From contig CADCXA010000034.1 in the NCBI GenBank assembly GCA_902806565.1, positions 744,001-808,000 of the forward strand: a DNA stretch of 64,000 bases, given 5' to 3'. Shown here piece after piece: positions 22,541 through 34,371 of the stretch. The position numbers were made by a program, and so were the translations under genes. The DNA comes from Hypoxylon rubiginosum. Lineage: Eukaryota; Ascomycota; Sordariomycetes; Xylariales; Hypoxylaceae. The notes beneath the pieces are model-generated. The model searched no databases. It worked only from the letters and a program-made list of their open reading frames with translations, and was not told the origin of the DNA. The first letter of the stretch is position 1; each line of letters begins with the position of its first letter.

Positions 22541-24417
22541 TCACGCTCGGTCCAAGACAACACGCTCGCTCTTCCGGTGCCACGCCAGCGGGGAGCCGTA
22601 GCTCTCCTCGGGCGTGACGAGCGTCGGCGTCGAGCTCTTGGTCTCGGCGAGCCTCTCGTTCTTGCCCATGGCTATCTTGGGCACGGGCGCAAGCTTCGAG
22701 GGGCTGGGCCGCGGCCGCAGCGCGGTGGGGCCCGTCTGCAGCGGCCGCAGCAGCTTCCGCTGCTGCCGCGAGATGGAGATCTGCCGGGCGATGGACAGCT
22801 CGACCGGGTTCATGTTGGCGCTGTTTTCTAGTACGTCGTCGTCCGCGTCCCGGGACGTGCCGGCGCTCAGGTCCGAGTGCGCGGACGACGCCGGGGAGGA
22901 GGGCGAGGGCTTCCTGTCGCTCGCCATGGAAGTGGATGCGGTGGAGGGGGTCGTCTGCTGCGGCGGCGTCACCATCTGCCATTTGGGCTCCTGCATATAC
23001 GAGGCTGGCGGTCGCAGAGCATCCGATCTGACTACTTCGAACTCCGGAGACGATATGTCCGTCGGCGACTCTAGTATGAGATTGGATGAGTCGGGGCTAA
23101 ATTGGTATTCTCTAGCAACTGCAGCCTGCTGCTGTCTTGCTCTAGCTAGAGTAGCAATGGTAAGTTTACCCTTATGATTAGGATGGACGGCGGGTTCTTT
23201 GTGGTTGTGGGGTTTTAGTTCGTCCTTAGAGGGTTGTCGACGATGAGGCGTGGAATGGTTGAAAGAAGCCGTAGAAGGAGACCGGAGAAGTGCTGGAGAG
23301 GTATTGGATCTTAACCGTGGGGATGCGTTGGAAACCGAAGGATATACTGGTTTCTGTGACGGAGTTGCAGGAAATAAAGCAAGGGGCGGCGACTTTGTGG
23401 CAGGTTGCGGTGAAGTTGCCCTCCTCGGGATATGGTGATGCTTCTCCTCCTATATATAAATGAGAACGTGAGGGTCAGCAAAAGGGGGGGATTACCTACC
23501 TCTTCCTTTTCTATTGCGTCGTCGATAGTTTTCAGCTTCTGCACTGTAGCCTGCCGTCTAGCTAACAGGGATGGTTGATGCTGTGGCTGTAGTACGCTTC
23601 CAAACATCACACTATATCTCTCCATAGTGATACTGGGGATCTCGACGTCCAATAAAGGTCCAGACGAAGCCGGCTTGTGGTCTAATGCGATGGGTATTCT
23701 TCCAAAGGTCTCCTTGGCCTTTCTGTCGTGCGGTTTCGACTTTGCCCCCTGTGCTGAGGCATCCGCCTCGTAAGGCATTGTCTGAGATCTGACTACAATG
23801 GGCTTGTGCCTTGCCGTACCTCGCGTATTAACGGTATGGCTCCTCTCCATTTTCGTGTCATACCAAGGCTGAGACGTCATGTCTGGTGTCTGCTGTTCCG
23901 ATCTAGGTGCGCCTTTCTGCTCGTGTGGTTCCTGTTGAGAATGATCCGACGACTTCTTTCCAAATCTACTAAATAACTTCCACTTTCCCGACTGCTTCCG
24001 GGGTAAAGGCTTGTCGTAAGATTCGGCAATGCTGGTTCGAGATGAAGGCGAAACTATGGACGGTGCTGAAGCTTGCCGGTATCGAAGAGAGGCTTGTGGA
24101 GGCCGCGAGCCGCTACTTGTCGGCTTCGTAGGACTTCCAAGCGCCATACCAATCTCTGTAAAACGCCCATCGTTGAGAGAATCAGGAGTGGGCATCCTCG
24201 CCGTTGGGATAGAGGCTTTTCGTGGAGACGACCGCGGACTACTTTCCGGCGTAGGCAACTGTCCTCGTGCAAACGTGTACGGCTTGAATCCAGCTCCAGG
24301 CCCTGCCCTTGAGTTGACAAAAGAATCGTCTCTAGAGATCCTCTTGTCGTACTTAAAGCTACTGCTAATTGAGCTCTTAGAACTCGGACCACTAGACGAG
24401 CTCGGTCGTACCGACAT
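22541..24417 (-). CDS. Hypothetical Ser/Pro-rich disordered protein
   Basis: Predicted 608 residues in two exons (24417-23500 and 23449-22541, read on the minus strand; donor GTAGGT, acceptor TATAG, phase 0). I do not recognise the family. Almost the whole chain is low-complexity Ser/Pro/Arg sequence. It has repeated candidate proline-directed phosphosites (LPTPESSPRSSPRK, RMPTPDS, LGSPTKP) and a basic-aromatic patch GKWKLFSRFGKK near residue 160. A short conserved-looking segment around residues 265-300 (DVEIPSITMERYSVMFGSVL, then ATVQKLKTIDDAIEKEE) may be the only folded part. A Gln-rich helix and a further basic patch (ARQISISRQQRKLLRP) follow. The composition is typical of signalling scaffolds or cell-cortex proteins in Pezizomycotina, but that is inference. 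The frame extending upstream to 24585 starts at GTG and was not used. Confidence 0.75.
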
Positions 24418-27400
24418 GTTGACTCCAGGCGTAGGCGTCACGAGTAGAGAAAAGCAGTACGAATTTGCACTTGCAAACACGTCCGGGTAAAGTGCAGCAG
24501 TGTCATTATAAGATGGATGTGGTAGGGCGGGATCTGATACACGACCTGGTCCTCTTAGGACGGGGTAGTCGGGGACGTGCGTCACGAACGCATCCGGACC
24601 TGCATGACCCTCCCCATCGGTGGTCTGGCAACGCCACTAGCCAGATGTCCAAGTAATCCCTGAAGGATTCCAGGTGCGGTCCTGGAAGGCAGACTTTTGA
24701 CAAGAGGTTAATGTGTACGGATCGGCGGTCCACAGGCAAGCTTTCTAAAAACAGACTGAAGAGACCCTCAAAACTTCATGTGTGCGTGCTAACGGCCGTT
24801 TGAACTGTCGGTACCTACTATTGTAGAGAGAAAACAGGATTCAACCTTATTCAGTAACAACTTTATTGTGAGAACTAACGGAAATAATGATTCTTACTTG
24901 ACGCTTACTTGGACTACTTGACGGCATATGGTAACAGCACACTACCACCTGCCTAGGTATGGGCCGTGACGCCGGTGGCGGTCTGGAGAATGGTCTCTCT
25001 TACTATGTGCAGCAGAGAAATGCCAGGTTGGTGACAACGTTGGCGACTGTTTGAGGTTGATGGATCCATGGGACGGTTATTTTGGAGAGGGTGATCAACA
25101 ACTAGGATCTGGCTCCAGGGTACAATATAGAAGCCGCCGGGGTAACCCTGGTCTTCCTAGGGTTCTTTGCTCTTGGCCGGGGGGTTTTTGGAATGATGCT
25201 AAAGGATCCCAGGGGGGATCGCGGGATTAGTAGTGGTGTCGTGTATCAAGGCTGGCCAAGCATTGATGGTGTCGGTAACCTAACAACTCACTTGTAACGA
25301 GCCAGCTTGGCTTAGAAAAGCTGACACAGCACCCAGAAGACGGACAGCCGCAATGTCCCGTATGAGAAAGATTCGAGAAGCTTTGTTGACACACAAGGTT
25401 ACATTACTCGATGTACCAGTAAGGGATGGATGTTCTGAGGCAATAGACCCTTGGCACCTGGGTCCTGTTTGCCAATGGCTCGATAGACAAGGGAAATCGA
25501 CAGAGTCTCGGACGAGCGAGAAGCTTTACTCCCACTTGCCAGCGGACAAAATATGCGTAGTGACTATTGTGCACAAGCTGATAGGTGACATAAGGATGGG
25601 GACGGGACGGTTGGCAAGGTCGGGGAAATGAGAAGGAGGCTCCTTTTCAACTTGGCTGCAGCTGTACATCGGATCCAAGACTACACTGCATATTTTCATA
25701 TTGCTACGTCGTAGTCTTCCATCTAATAGGATGAGGTGGATGCAGAAATCTTGGTTCGACTTACAATTCGCGAGATCCTCTGCAACGGTGCTCCCAATAG
25801 AACTGTTCGTCTGCAACAGAAGCGCCCTGAGAATCTTCTACCTAGGTACCTAAGTTCAGCTTTTCGTTCTCTTTAGACTTTCGTATCGGATATTGTAAAA
25901 TCAGCGACGGGTGCTGATTTTACATCGAGTTAGACGATCTGGTCCAATACAGGCGAGGTTCTGCTAAACGGTTTGTTAGAACTCTCATCAAAGGGGCCAC
26001 GTTCGAATTAACACCCCTTAGTTTGATGTCGGAATGCTAGCAGCCTGGATGAAATAGTCCACGTTGAGGTCCAGTCGGACCTGTTCGGGTAATTTGCGGA
26101 TGGCTTTGCTACTTGGTAGCTAGCTGTATCTCGTTAGGGTGGGGAGTTTCATGACATCTAAAGGGGCTAAGCTTGGTCTTGAAACATAGGAGCTGCAAAG
26201 CATCCATGGATTTTCAGTTACATGGAGTCCCGTCGTGATATGGCCTGTGCTTCATTCTATCCATTCTATCCCATCTTGTACTAGAAAACCCACGGACTCG
26301 GAGGTATTTCTTCCCACAGACATAGAACGTGGAGTTCCTTCGGAGATTTTATCATGTTCGACGCGCGGCCGCTTGGTCCGCCAGCTATGAAATGTGAGCC
26401 ATGAGATAGATGACATCGTGCTAAGGTCGGATGATTGCAAGTACTCTTCTATTTCAAACGAATATGATTTCTCTGAGCGATCCTATTTGGTCAGCTTAAT
26501 CCATCATATCAAGCTATCGTCACCTCATCAAGTAATATTTGCGATCTGTCCATCTTGTCCGTGGGGCATGGGCATTCCACTTAAATGATCCGGCCCGGGT
26601 CTCTAGCGATCGACATAATAGATCACCAAGACGATCTCAGGCATATCATTGCCCATTCGAAGACTTTGAAAGGTTGAGTTGATTTCCAACGCAAGTTTAA
26701 GCTTAAAGTCCTAGCCACGGCTTCCCAGGACGAGGCGATAGTGTTCTAGGATATATGACTTACTTATATGATCTCACTGAATCTTACTACAATACTTTTC
26801 TCTACACGGATCATCGCGACTCACCACCTATTCTATATTGACGAGTATGCTACAGCTTACTTGCTACGCTTGATAAGGGAGTTCACTATGCTAGTGAAAT
26901 TCTCATACACGATGATGTGGATTCGATTTTCACATGCTATTACATGGGCAGCATGCGTACCTCACAGACATGTTAAGCGAAGTCAGAACTGTGTGGTACT
27001 GGTTAGATGCCAGAGTGAACTTGTATATCTTATATCCATAGTAAGTAAATACCTAACTACGACTTACTAACATAATACCTTTATTAGTCTCGATTCTCTG
27101 AATTGTTAGATGAGCTCACTGCTGCCGTCTCTCATCCTGGCTACCACCGCAATGTGTAGTCTCTGCTGTCGTGCTAGGCGGCGCAACCACATTCGAGGCG
27201 ATTGGCTTGTTGAAAATGAATATGTTCTGCGACTCTGTATAACGTCGTTTCTAGGAGTAGTCCGGCATTGAAGCGCCATACCTGCCTACCTAAGCCACCA
27301 CATGAGAACTACAATCGGGAACTATACCCATGGGCTGATCAAGTTCCGGCGTTAGATCTGATCGAGACCTGGGGAAACTAGCTTTCGCTACTATACATCT

Positions 27401-29031
27401 CTATATACTCCACGGTTATGTTCGATTTAGGGTGTCCCACCATTTATAGCGTGAATTGAGTGCTAACAAGACTAAAGTAGCAAGCACTCCTGTCAATTCA
27501 CATATGCTGTATATCGCGACATGCAGTTGTGTTTCAGGCTAGCGAGGAGAGGTCACCAACGGTGTGTAACTACTACACAGCGTACCGATGCTATGCTCCG
27601 CGGACTTCGGCCTGACTATCCTACTCGGGTTGTCCAGTCCAAGTTTGCCTCGAGCTGACCGTCTCTCGGAACTACCTTAGCCGGAACGAAAGAGTGTTGG
27701 CCGCCTGGGGAATCGGCCCCAGAGTCTAGGAATGCCGATACCCATACACTCAAGGATAGGTTAAGAAATGGTACGCGTTAGGCCGAACGAACTTCTTAAA
27801 CTGTATAAGCTTAAGGGACAAGCGGTGATGAGGCACGAGATGTACAACTCAAAAGGGCAAAGCGGAAGAAGCCGAGTTCAATTCAGGCCTTGTAATAGTC
27901 TCTTCTTTCGGTGCCTTTGGTAATGGCTCCGTGGCTGGGAACTAGAAGCTCGACAACAACGATGATGTTGTATCTGCTGCCAGATACAGGATGTCATGAA
28001 AGGAGTATTCATGACCGAAGGTTCTTTTGGGACTCGAAGAACAAGTATGGCGGTGAATTGGTTGAGGACTCATGGTCTGACAAATGACGTCGGATCGTCT
28101 TTATGCGCATATCTTGTGTTGGGGATGGATACATTTCAAGTACGACATAGTCCTATAGTCCTATGATATTATTTTATTTAACTGTTTACCCTTCATGAGA
28201 ACCTGTAATTTCTAAAGTCAGGGGCACATTGTAATAAACGATACCAAGTACCTATTGACAATGTAATGCGGTCTTGGTTGGAGACACGAGATGCGCATCG
28301 TATTCGTGAAAAGATGAATAGAATTACCAAGTGTTACGGAGGTAATAAGCTGTCTCACATATATGATGTAGAAGAACTCGAATGCGTGAGTATGCGCTAT
28401 TTTATCTTGCATAAATGGTCCCGTCTCGAGTAGTACGCGATCATGAAAAAAAGGAGGGAGTGAGACTCCTTATTCACGTGGCAGCTGGGATGTATAAGAA
28501 CATTGAAGAAGTCAGATTCGTGCTTTTTTCTCCTAGCTGACTTGGTAATGCAACGGATAATGGATGCAATGGCGGGGTGACGGCACCAGCTGAGTTCGGG
28601 TTTGTGGCTTGACAGGTCAGATTGTTCAGATTATTTCAGATTGCTATGCCACCTGGCCACCTGGGCAACATGTGGAAGCCCACTCAGCGGCACCGCCTCA
28701 GGTGGGATTTAAGGCACCATTCTTGTATTGTATGTACCTGTAGGCTTGCCCAGGCCCAGGTGCCAGGCCCAGGTGCCAGGCCCCGGCGGGCGGCGATTAG
28801 CATAGCATAGCAAAATAAATCCAACCCGAAAGGCAAAGCCCCTCCTTCATCAGACCGCGAAATCGTCCGTGTGCTGGAGACCGACAATCTATTCTTTTTT
28901 CTCCCCCCTTTGACTGAAGCTCCGCCAAACCTCCTTGAAACCTCTTCGTCCATAAACCAAAACTTCCTTTCTCCCTTTCTCGCTCTTCCTACCATCTACA
29001 CTACCCAGATACATACGGAAGCAGAGCAACC
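24418..29031. other. Gene-poor interval of 4.6 kb
   Basis: No frame longer than about 100 residues has a believable motif, splice pattern or codon use. The sequence is AT-rich in 26-28.5 kb. There is a perfect palindrome TACCTAGGTA at 25839-25848. The last ~500 bp, with CT-rich sequence at 28890-29000, is probably the profilin promoter. No transposon ends or coding remnants were recognised, but heavily decayed ones cannot be excluded. Confidence 0.5.
28746..28787. repeat. GC-rich direct repeat upstream of profilin
   Basis: CCCAGGTGCCAGG is repeated twice in tandem with flanking partial copies (CCCAGGCCCAGGTGC...) about 250 bp before the profilin ATG. Each copy carries a CAGGTG E-box. A promoter role is possible but unproven. 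Confidence 0.7.
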
Positions 29032-29793
29032 ATGTCGTGGCAAGGTAAACAAATCCCCCCCTCCCCCCTTCGAATTATACCCCACCTTCATCAACGGACA
29101 GGGCTGATTCTTCGTCATAGACTATATTGACTCCAGGTAATTATCACCACCAACGGCTCGAGGACGTCTATAACCACAGCATCATGTACTAACCGATCGT
29201 ACGAAATGACAGCCTTGTTGGCAGCGGCCACCTTGACAAGGGTACTATCATCAGCGCCGCGGGTGACAGCGTCTGGGCTACCTCTGCTGGATTTACGGTA
29301 TTTTTAATACCCCCCCTGTTCTTTATCCTCTCCTTGTCTTGTTGCACGCTATATTGCGATACTACGTACATATGGATCGATCTTGAACTATTGGCGCAGG
29401 AGTCGACGGCGGCTAACTTATTTGGCAACGATAGATCAAACCCGAGGAGATGAAGAACCTCGTCGCCATCTTAACCGGAAACAATGAGGCCGTGGAAAAG
29501 GCCCATGCAGAGGGCCTCTACGTCGCCGGTGAACGATACGTCGTCGCCCGAATCGAAGATCGAAGCATTTACGGTCGACACGTGGGTTGCCTAGCAGAAG
29601 CTCTTTAATTCCCGTATGAGAAGAGCTGTGTGTTAACTTTGATGTGCAACCTTTACAGGGTCGGACGGGTATTTGCGTTGCCAAGACGAAACAAGCGATC
29701 ATCGTCGCCCATCACATCGAGAGCCATGTAGCCGGAAACGCGACCCAGACTGTCGAGGCGCTAGCGGACTACCTCATCAAGGTCGGATACTAG
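29032..29793 (+). CDS. Profilin
   Basis: Actin-monomer and poly-proline binding protein of 131 residues. Five exons: 29032-29044 (13 nt), 29121-29136 (16 nt), 29213-29297, 29435-29581 and 29659-29793. The two tiny leading exons join as MSWQ-D-YIDSS and recover the invariant N-terminus MSWQxYIDxSLVGSG. Further family blocks are GDSVWATSAGF, IKPEEMKNL, LYVAGERYVVARIEDRSIYGR, GICVAKTKQAIIVAHH and the C-terminal ADYLIKVGY. Trp3, the C-terminal Tyr and surrounding aromatic residues that make the poly-proline pocket are all present. It works in cortical actin assembly with formins. The exon structure is set by homology and consistent phases; confidence is very high. Confidence 0.96.
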
Positions 29794-30397
29794 ATTGCTG
29801 CCGAGAGAATCCAGCGATGTGCTGAAGAAGTTGGCTGGAGAGACGGGCGCGCGTATAGACACACCTACGAGGCTGGCCGGGAGCATGCTTGCGTTTTTGG
29901 GTCTGCGAAGCGGAGAGTTTTTAGTGAACGTTCTGTTAAGATAAGGACATATTGAGGCGGCGCAGATTGTTTCGCTGTTTCGAGGCATATACCTGCCTAT
30001 TCACCCCCTAGATTCTGCATAGGCAAATGAAAGTGGCCTTTTCTCTTTCACATGTAAACAGTTGCATGGAGCTATTGCTTGGCCTTCATGGCGAAATACT
30101 CCTTTTTACAGCCTTGCGGGCTTTATACATGTTCTATTTTGCTTCTGGGTATGCCCCCAACCTAGCTTGGTGCCCTCGAACCCCCTAAGCCATTATATAC
30201 AATACCCGTACAGGCCCATTCATTTCTCCTCAAAACACCCCCCTTCCATGACAAATCATGCGATTTGACAATGTCATGCATGGTTCGGCTTATTAAAATG
30301 TAGTTGTCGCGGACGACGCGAGGGTTGGGAGGTATACCAATAGGCAATCCTTATCTTCCGAAACCAAGTGGTAAGGGATATGTCGTGAGAAATGTGT
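29794..30397. other. Intergenic between convergent profilin and GOT1
   Basis: 600 bp of 3' flanking sequence. No gene seen. Confidence 0.55.
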
Positions 30398-31157
30398 TCA
30401 AACGGGCAACTCGGCGTTCCGTCGGCTCCCCAAACCAGGCACGCGGTCGATTAAGAGGCCGATATAAGGTCCTACGATGGGCGCGTTCCGCGCGAAGCCC
30501 GCTATCGTTCCTAGGAAGTCGCCGAACAGAATTATGATGCCGTATAGCTCGATGCAGAATCCGATCAGGGCCCACCGCATCAGGATCAGTAGCAAGCCCA
30601 GGAAGAAAGCCGCCGTGCCCTTAGCTTTCTGCTTTCGCGCGAAGAATAGTAGCGTTTTTTGCGGTCCGATGATTATCGTTAGGCCGATCAGGAAGAGGAT
30701 CTAGAGTCGTTAGGGTAGGTCGCGATGTAGGGAGGGCCAGGGGATCGAGTGACGTACATTGCCCATCGCAAGCCTATGCGCGCGCGCCGTGTTAGAATGG
30801 TAGACCAGTATAGAGAGATGGGCGCATGGGAAAGAGGGGGTACTACTTACATGGCTCGATCGAAGAAGAGCACAACACCTCCGATCAGGAAGAAGCCTCC
30901 TGAATGAGAGCAAGACTCGCATCAGCGCCGTCGCGGGAAGCATGAGGTATGTGTGTGCGCGCACGCGACCTCACTACCTAAGTAGGCAGGGAGGAAACGT
31001 GAGCGCAACAGCATCCTGGATATCACCTACCGCCAGAGCAGAAAGCGACCCCGATTTCTGTTTGGCGAATTCATGGTTAGTATGCGCTGTCCTTTTTACG
31101 TTATCTCAGGAGCTCGTATGCCTTACTTTGGGTGTCTGATAACCACATTGTCGGCAT
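30398..31157 (-). CDS. GOT1: GOT1 Golgi transport membrane protein
   Basis: Small four-helix membrane protein of ER and Golgi that aids COPII/ER-to-Golgi vesicle fusion in yeast. Five exons on the minus strand: 31157-31127, 31057-31031, 30899-30851, 30771-30756 (only 16 nt) and 30700-30398. The product is 141 residues from the first ATG, or 138 from the second (MWLSDTQK), which equals the yeast length. Sequence runs MWLSDTQKIGVAFCSGGGFF..., FFDRAMLAMGN, ILFLIGLTIIIGPQKTLLFF, FLGLLLILMRWALIGFCIE and GFARNAPIVGPYIG. Every junction was checked for phase (A|AA, G|GA, AT|G). Both upstream start codons are in frame; the second is the more likely conserved start. Confidence 0.96.
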
Positions 31158-32346
31158 TTTCGAAATCGGTGGGATTTAGGGATGCGACGGAGTTTGGTAG
31201 GAAAAAAGGGATGAACAAGGAGGATATCCGTTTAGTTCAGCTTCACCAAGCTTCGTACGATGGCTGACAATGGGGTAGGGCGCCTGGACGCTCGGTGCGA
31301 AGGGTATGGGGATACAATTGATCTCTGGTCTCGAAGCAGGTACGGAATCTTGTAAATGCAACATAAATTTCTGGGGGACTAAAAAAATAAAGTCATTAAA
31401 CTCCCAGCAATCAGGAGATGGGAACACGAAAGCGCGGAATGAAACCCGACCCCCCCAACGCGACAGCCGCGTAACTTATCACTTATCGCTAGCTCAGCTG
31501 GCAGACAACTGCCAATCGTAAATTCTCAATTTTACAAAACCAATTGGAGAAATTTGAACACTTCGTCTTCTTTGTAATCTCGTAAAATCCCAAACTGGAC
31601 ATCGAAATAACATCGAAATATTTGGTTCTGTCCAGGCTTGCTATGATAATATCCTAGTAATGTATACTTCGAAGGCTCAAAATAATATTTAGCTACTTAT
31701 CACGATCCTGCCTGTCATTGCAATGAGTTGGTCGTTCTGGATGGTGATCATTCATACATGAAGCTATGAAGAGCAGTCCAGGAATATTTACCTACCCTAC
31801 CCTCATTAGGGGGATAATCGCAGTAGGAAGACAAGTTTTCATTACGATTCCATTGATTAAACACTATAGGACCGGCTTCCGTTCTCTTCTAGAAAGGAGA
31901 GGGCAAGATCCCAAGCAAAACTCTTTGATATCCCAAATTCGACACCCTGCCGCGGCGTCTGTAGCTCTTCGAGCTATGGTCACTGAGATTGATCCTCCCC
32001 CATTCATTCTCGGTACCCGTCAGTCACAGGCGGAGAGCAAACCCCATTTTATTTTTTTCCGATCACGATTAAGCCGGAGCGTAACCTGCCATCGGTTGCC
32101 GAGAGGCGACTGCTGCATAGGATAGGCTTGACTTCGTTGGTCGAACATTGACCGTAGACTGAATATTATCTCTCCAACTCTCTTCTTCCCCCTTGGGATT
32201 CTCTAGCGAACCTCGCGTGATGCCGATGCCATTGATCTCTGTAATTCCCATGGTAGAGCAACATAACAGAATCATACAGCATTGTAGATGTGGTGAAACC
32301 CGTTGTGCGTGTAATATTGAATCGACTGTATTCCGTAGACCCAGCT
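31158..32346. other. Intergenic, GOT1 promoter to IES6 3' end
   Basis: 1.2 kb without a gene. Near 31487 there is a tRNA D-arm-like string (TAGCTCAGCTGG) with no T-arm downstream; see rejected items. Confidence 0.55.
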
Positions 32347-32937
32347 CTATTTCAGAACCGTATGTGCGCCCCTGGCCTCTAGATACTGCTCGGCCGTGCC
32401 CTGAGGCAGCGTCCGGATGAACCCGAACACTTCCACATTGTGATATCGCAACCGGCTCTTGGGGTCCAAGTAAGGGGCCGCGAGGCCGGTAATGTCGCAG
32501 TACCGCTTGGTGTGTGCCAGAGACGGGGCGGACTCGATGTTCGTGTAGGTCGCGCTCGGTGCCGACGTGGTCGCGCCGCCGGCTCCGCCCGGGCGTAGGG
32601 TCTTCTCCAGCACGAGCTTGGACAGGCTCCGCGAGGCTTGCGCGAGGTTGGGCTGTAGGCTGTTGCCGCTCGCGGACTGCTGGGCGGGCGTGGAAGACCC
32701 GCTGGTCGAGAGGCCGTCGTCCCCCGGCGTGGGCGTGGCGGTGCCGCTGTTGTCTTGGGGCGTCGCGTTGATGGAAGCTTCCTTGCGCGAGGCGTCGCCC
32801 AGGATGGTCTTGATGTTCTTGTTGCGGCGCTGGTTCGGTCGCCAGTGCGGGTTGCGGAAGCTCTTGTGGATGGAGTGGATGTCAATCTCGTCGATCAGCT
32901 CTTGATGCGCTATCTGAGCCTCGGTCGGAGCAGCCAT
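32347..32937 (-). CDS. IES6: IES6 / INO80 complex subunit C (YL1-C domain)
   Basis: Predicted 196-residue protein without introns. The C-terminal YL1-C domain is clear: KRYCDITGLAAPYLDPKSRLRYHNVEVF, followed by an LEARGAHTVLK end. The N-terminal helix IHKSFRNPHWRPNQRRNKNIKTIL matches the conserved Ies6 segment. A Ser/Thr/Pro-rich linker lies between them. Ies6 binds Arp5 and together they form the Arp5-Ies6 module of the INO80 nucleosome remodeller, needed for ATPase coupling and H2A.Z exchange. ARP5 itself lies ~1.4 kb away. The start lies 316 bp from DAD4, in a head-to-head layout. Confidence 0.94.
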   Translation of the reverse strand: MAAPTEAQIAHQELIDEIDIHSIHKSFRNPHWRPNQRRNKNIKTILGDASRKEASINATPQDNSGTATPTPGDDGLSTSGSSTPAQQSASGNSLQPNLAQASRSLSKLVLEKTLRPGGAGGATTSAPSATYTNIESAPSLAHTKRYCDITGLAAPYLDPKSRLRYHNVEVFGFIRTLPQGTAEQYLEARGAHTVLK

Positions 32938-33253
32938 TTTGGCGTGTTGGAATCGTGCTAATGGGAGCTTTATTCGTTAGAAGTTGATGTTTCCTGACGT
33001 ATTTTGGAATAGTTGAGAGCTTCTTCTAAGATTGTTGTAAGTGCCTAGATTTTAGTTTGGTGCGTGCGTGGAATGGATTGCTGCAGCTACGCAAATACTT
33101 ATTTCTTTAAAGAAATTTGGGCTTTGGAGATTTAGGGATACATCATTTGCCAAGAGTTACATCTTAAATGTTTACTTCATCTCACTCACACAACCAACGA
33201 ACGACCAATTCAACGTAACCACTCGAGCAAGTTATAGGCCGAGTTCCGACAAG
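32938..33253. promoter_or_regulatory. Short bidirectional promoter, IES6 / DAD4
   Basis: 316 bp separate two start codons pointing away from each other, so both promoters must share it. No specific binding site is assigned. Confidence 0.6.
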
Positions 33254-33652
33254 ATGGTGTGTCCTGTTGCCTGAAATATTTTTATATTTACTGATACCCC
33301 TTTTTCAGGAGAGCCCTCATGAGCATCAGCAGAATCTGCTCCTGTCGCGCATTATCACCAATGTTGTAAGTGGTGCATGGATATCAAGCCCCTCTATTCC
33401 AAGACCCAAGTGACTTACACGATATCTACCTATAGGAGAAGCTCAATGAGGCTATCGTCGTAATGAACAAGAGCCTACAGGAGATCAACATCCAGAATAT
33501 GAACATCGAGCTTGTAGCTCAGATGTTCAAGAACTATCAGTCTAACGTGCTCTTCCATTTAGAGGGTAGGTTTTCTCTAGACTCTCCTTCTTATTAAAGC
33601 AAGCTCTAAACTGATACACTTAGCTACGGACAACCTGAAAGAGCCCTTATGA
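33254..33652 (+). CDS. DAD4: DASH complex subunit DAD4
   Basis: Outer-kinetochore protein of 72 residues, the family length. Four exons: 33254-33256 (only the ATG), 33309-33365, 33436-33565 and 33624-33652. Splicing gives [10 protein letters not shown], then [62 protein letters not shown] in pieces that match the whole of Dad4. The DASH/Dam1 ring couples kinetochores to microtubule ends. A coding exon of exactly one codon is unusual, but the donor (GTGTGT) follows the ATG and no other ATG fits. The gene is too short and too interrupted to show as a single frame. Confidence 0.95.
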
Positions 33653-34371
33653 GCTACACGTAGGCTGGCGTTAGGTTCGGAATTGGTGAGCACGAAAGGG
33701 GCTCTGGCTGAAGAGAATAGGTAGACTACGGTGGACTACGTATGAAAGTGAGATATGAAGGGTCTTGCGACACCAACCATCAGAGTGTCTCATGGAAAAG
33801 CCCGTATATCACCTAGTCTACATTTTATAGTCCTATTCATGAGGAGTCATGAGAGATGCTAGGGCTAGGGTATCTATCATATGAATAGAGATTTTATATG
33901 AACAGAGATTCTACCTATAAAGACAGTACTATCATCTAGAGCAGGGACGCGATCCAGACGCGATGCAAAATACCTTAGGTAGCGTGCCTAATACGTAATG
34001 TAGCTCTAGCTTCGTTAAATATTCCCCGCCTACATATGTAATACAGCGCCCAGAGCACCTAAGGCGTTATCGAACAGCTTATCGAGTGGTCTAAGCCCCG
34101 ACTTCCCGACAGAAGCAAGGGTTGTTTGTACCTTGGGTCAATTGTCTTTAAGGTTGTCAGCCTCGTCGCTTCAAGAAAAGACCTTGATGGAGTTGATAGA
34201 TTGCACGAACCACCTGTTCCCAATCAATCTTCTCTTTACTCTAAATATAAGCACCCTCTGCCAAACATAAGCCAAGATAAAACCCCTTCATTCGCAACCA
34301 CCCACCCACCAGCCATGCAACAACACCAACACCGATACCTGTAACCATCACGATCGCATACCTCCATTAAC
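33653..34371. other. Intergenic, DAD4 to ARP5
   Basis: 720 bp holding the DAD4 3' end and the ARP5 promoter, with near-repeats ATATGAATAGAGATT / ATATGAACAGAGATT at 33880-33912. No gene. Confidence 0.55.

Noticed and set aside
24418..29031. Decayed transposon in the gene-poor gap
   Set aside because: No terminal repeats, target duplications or coding remnants could be recognised by eye.
31480..31560. tRNA-like string TAGCTCAGCTGG (A-box)
   Set aside because: No T-arm/B-box or acceptor-stem pairing follows within tRNA length; the match is to the D-arm only.
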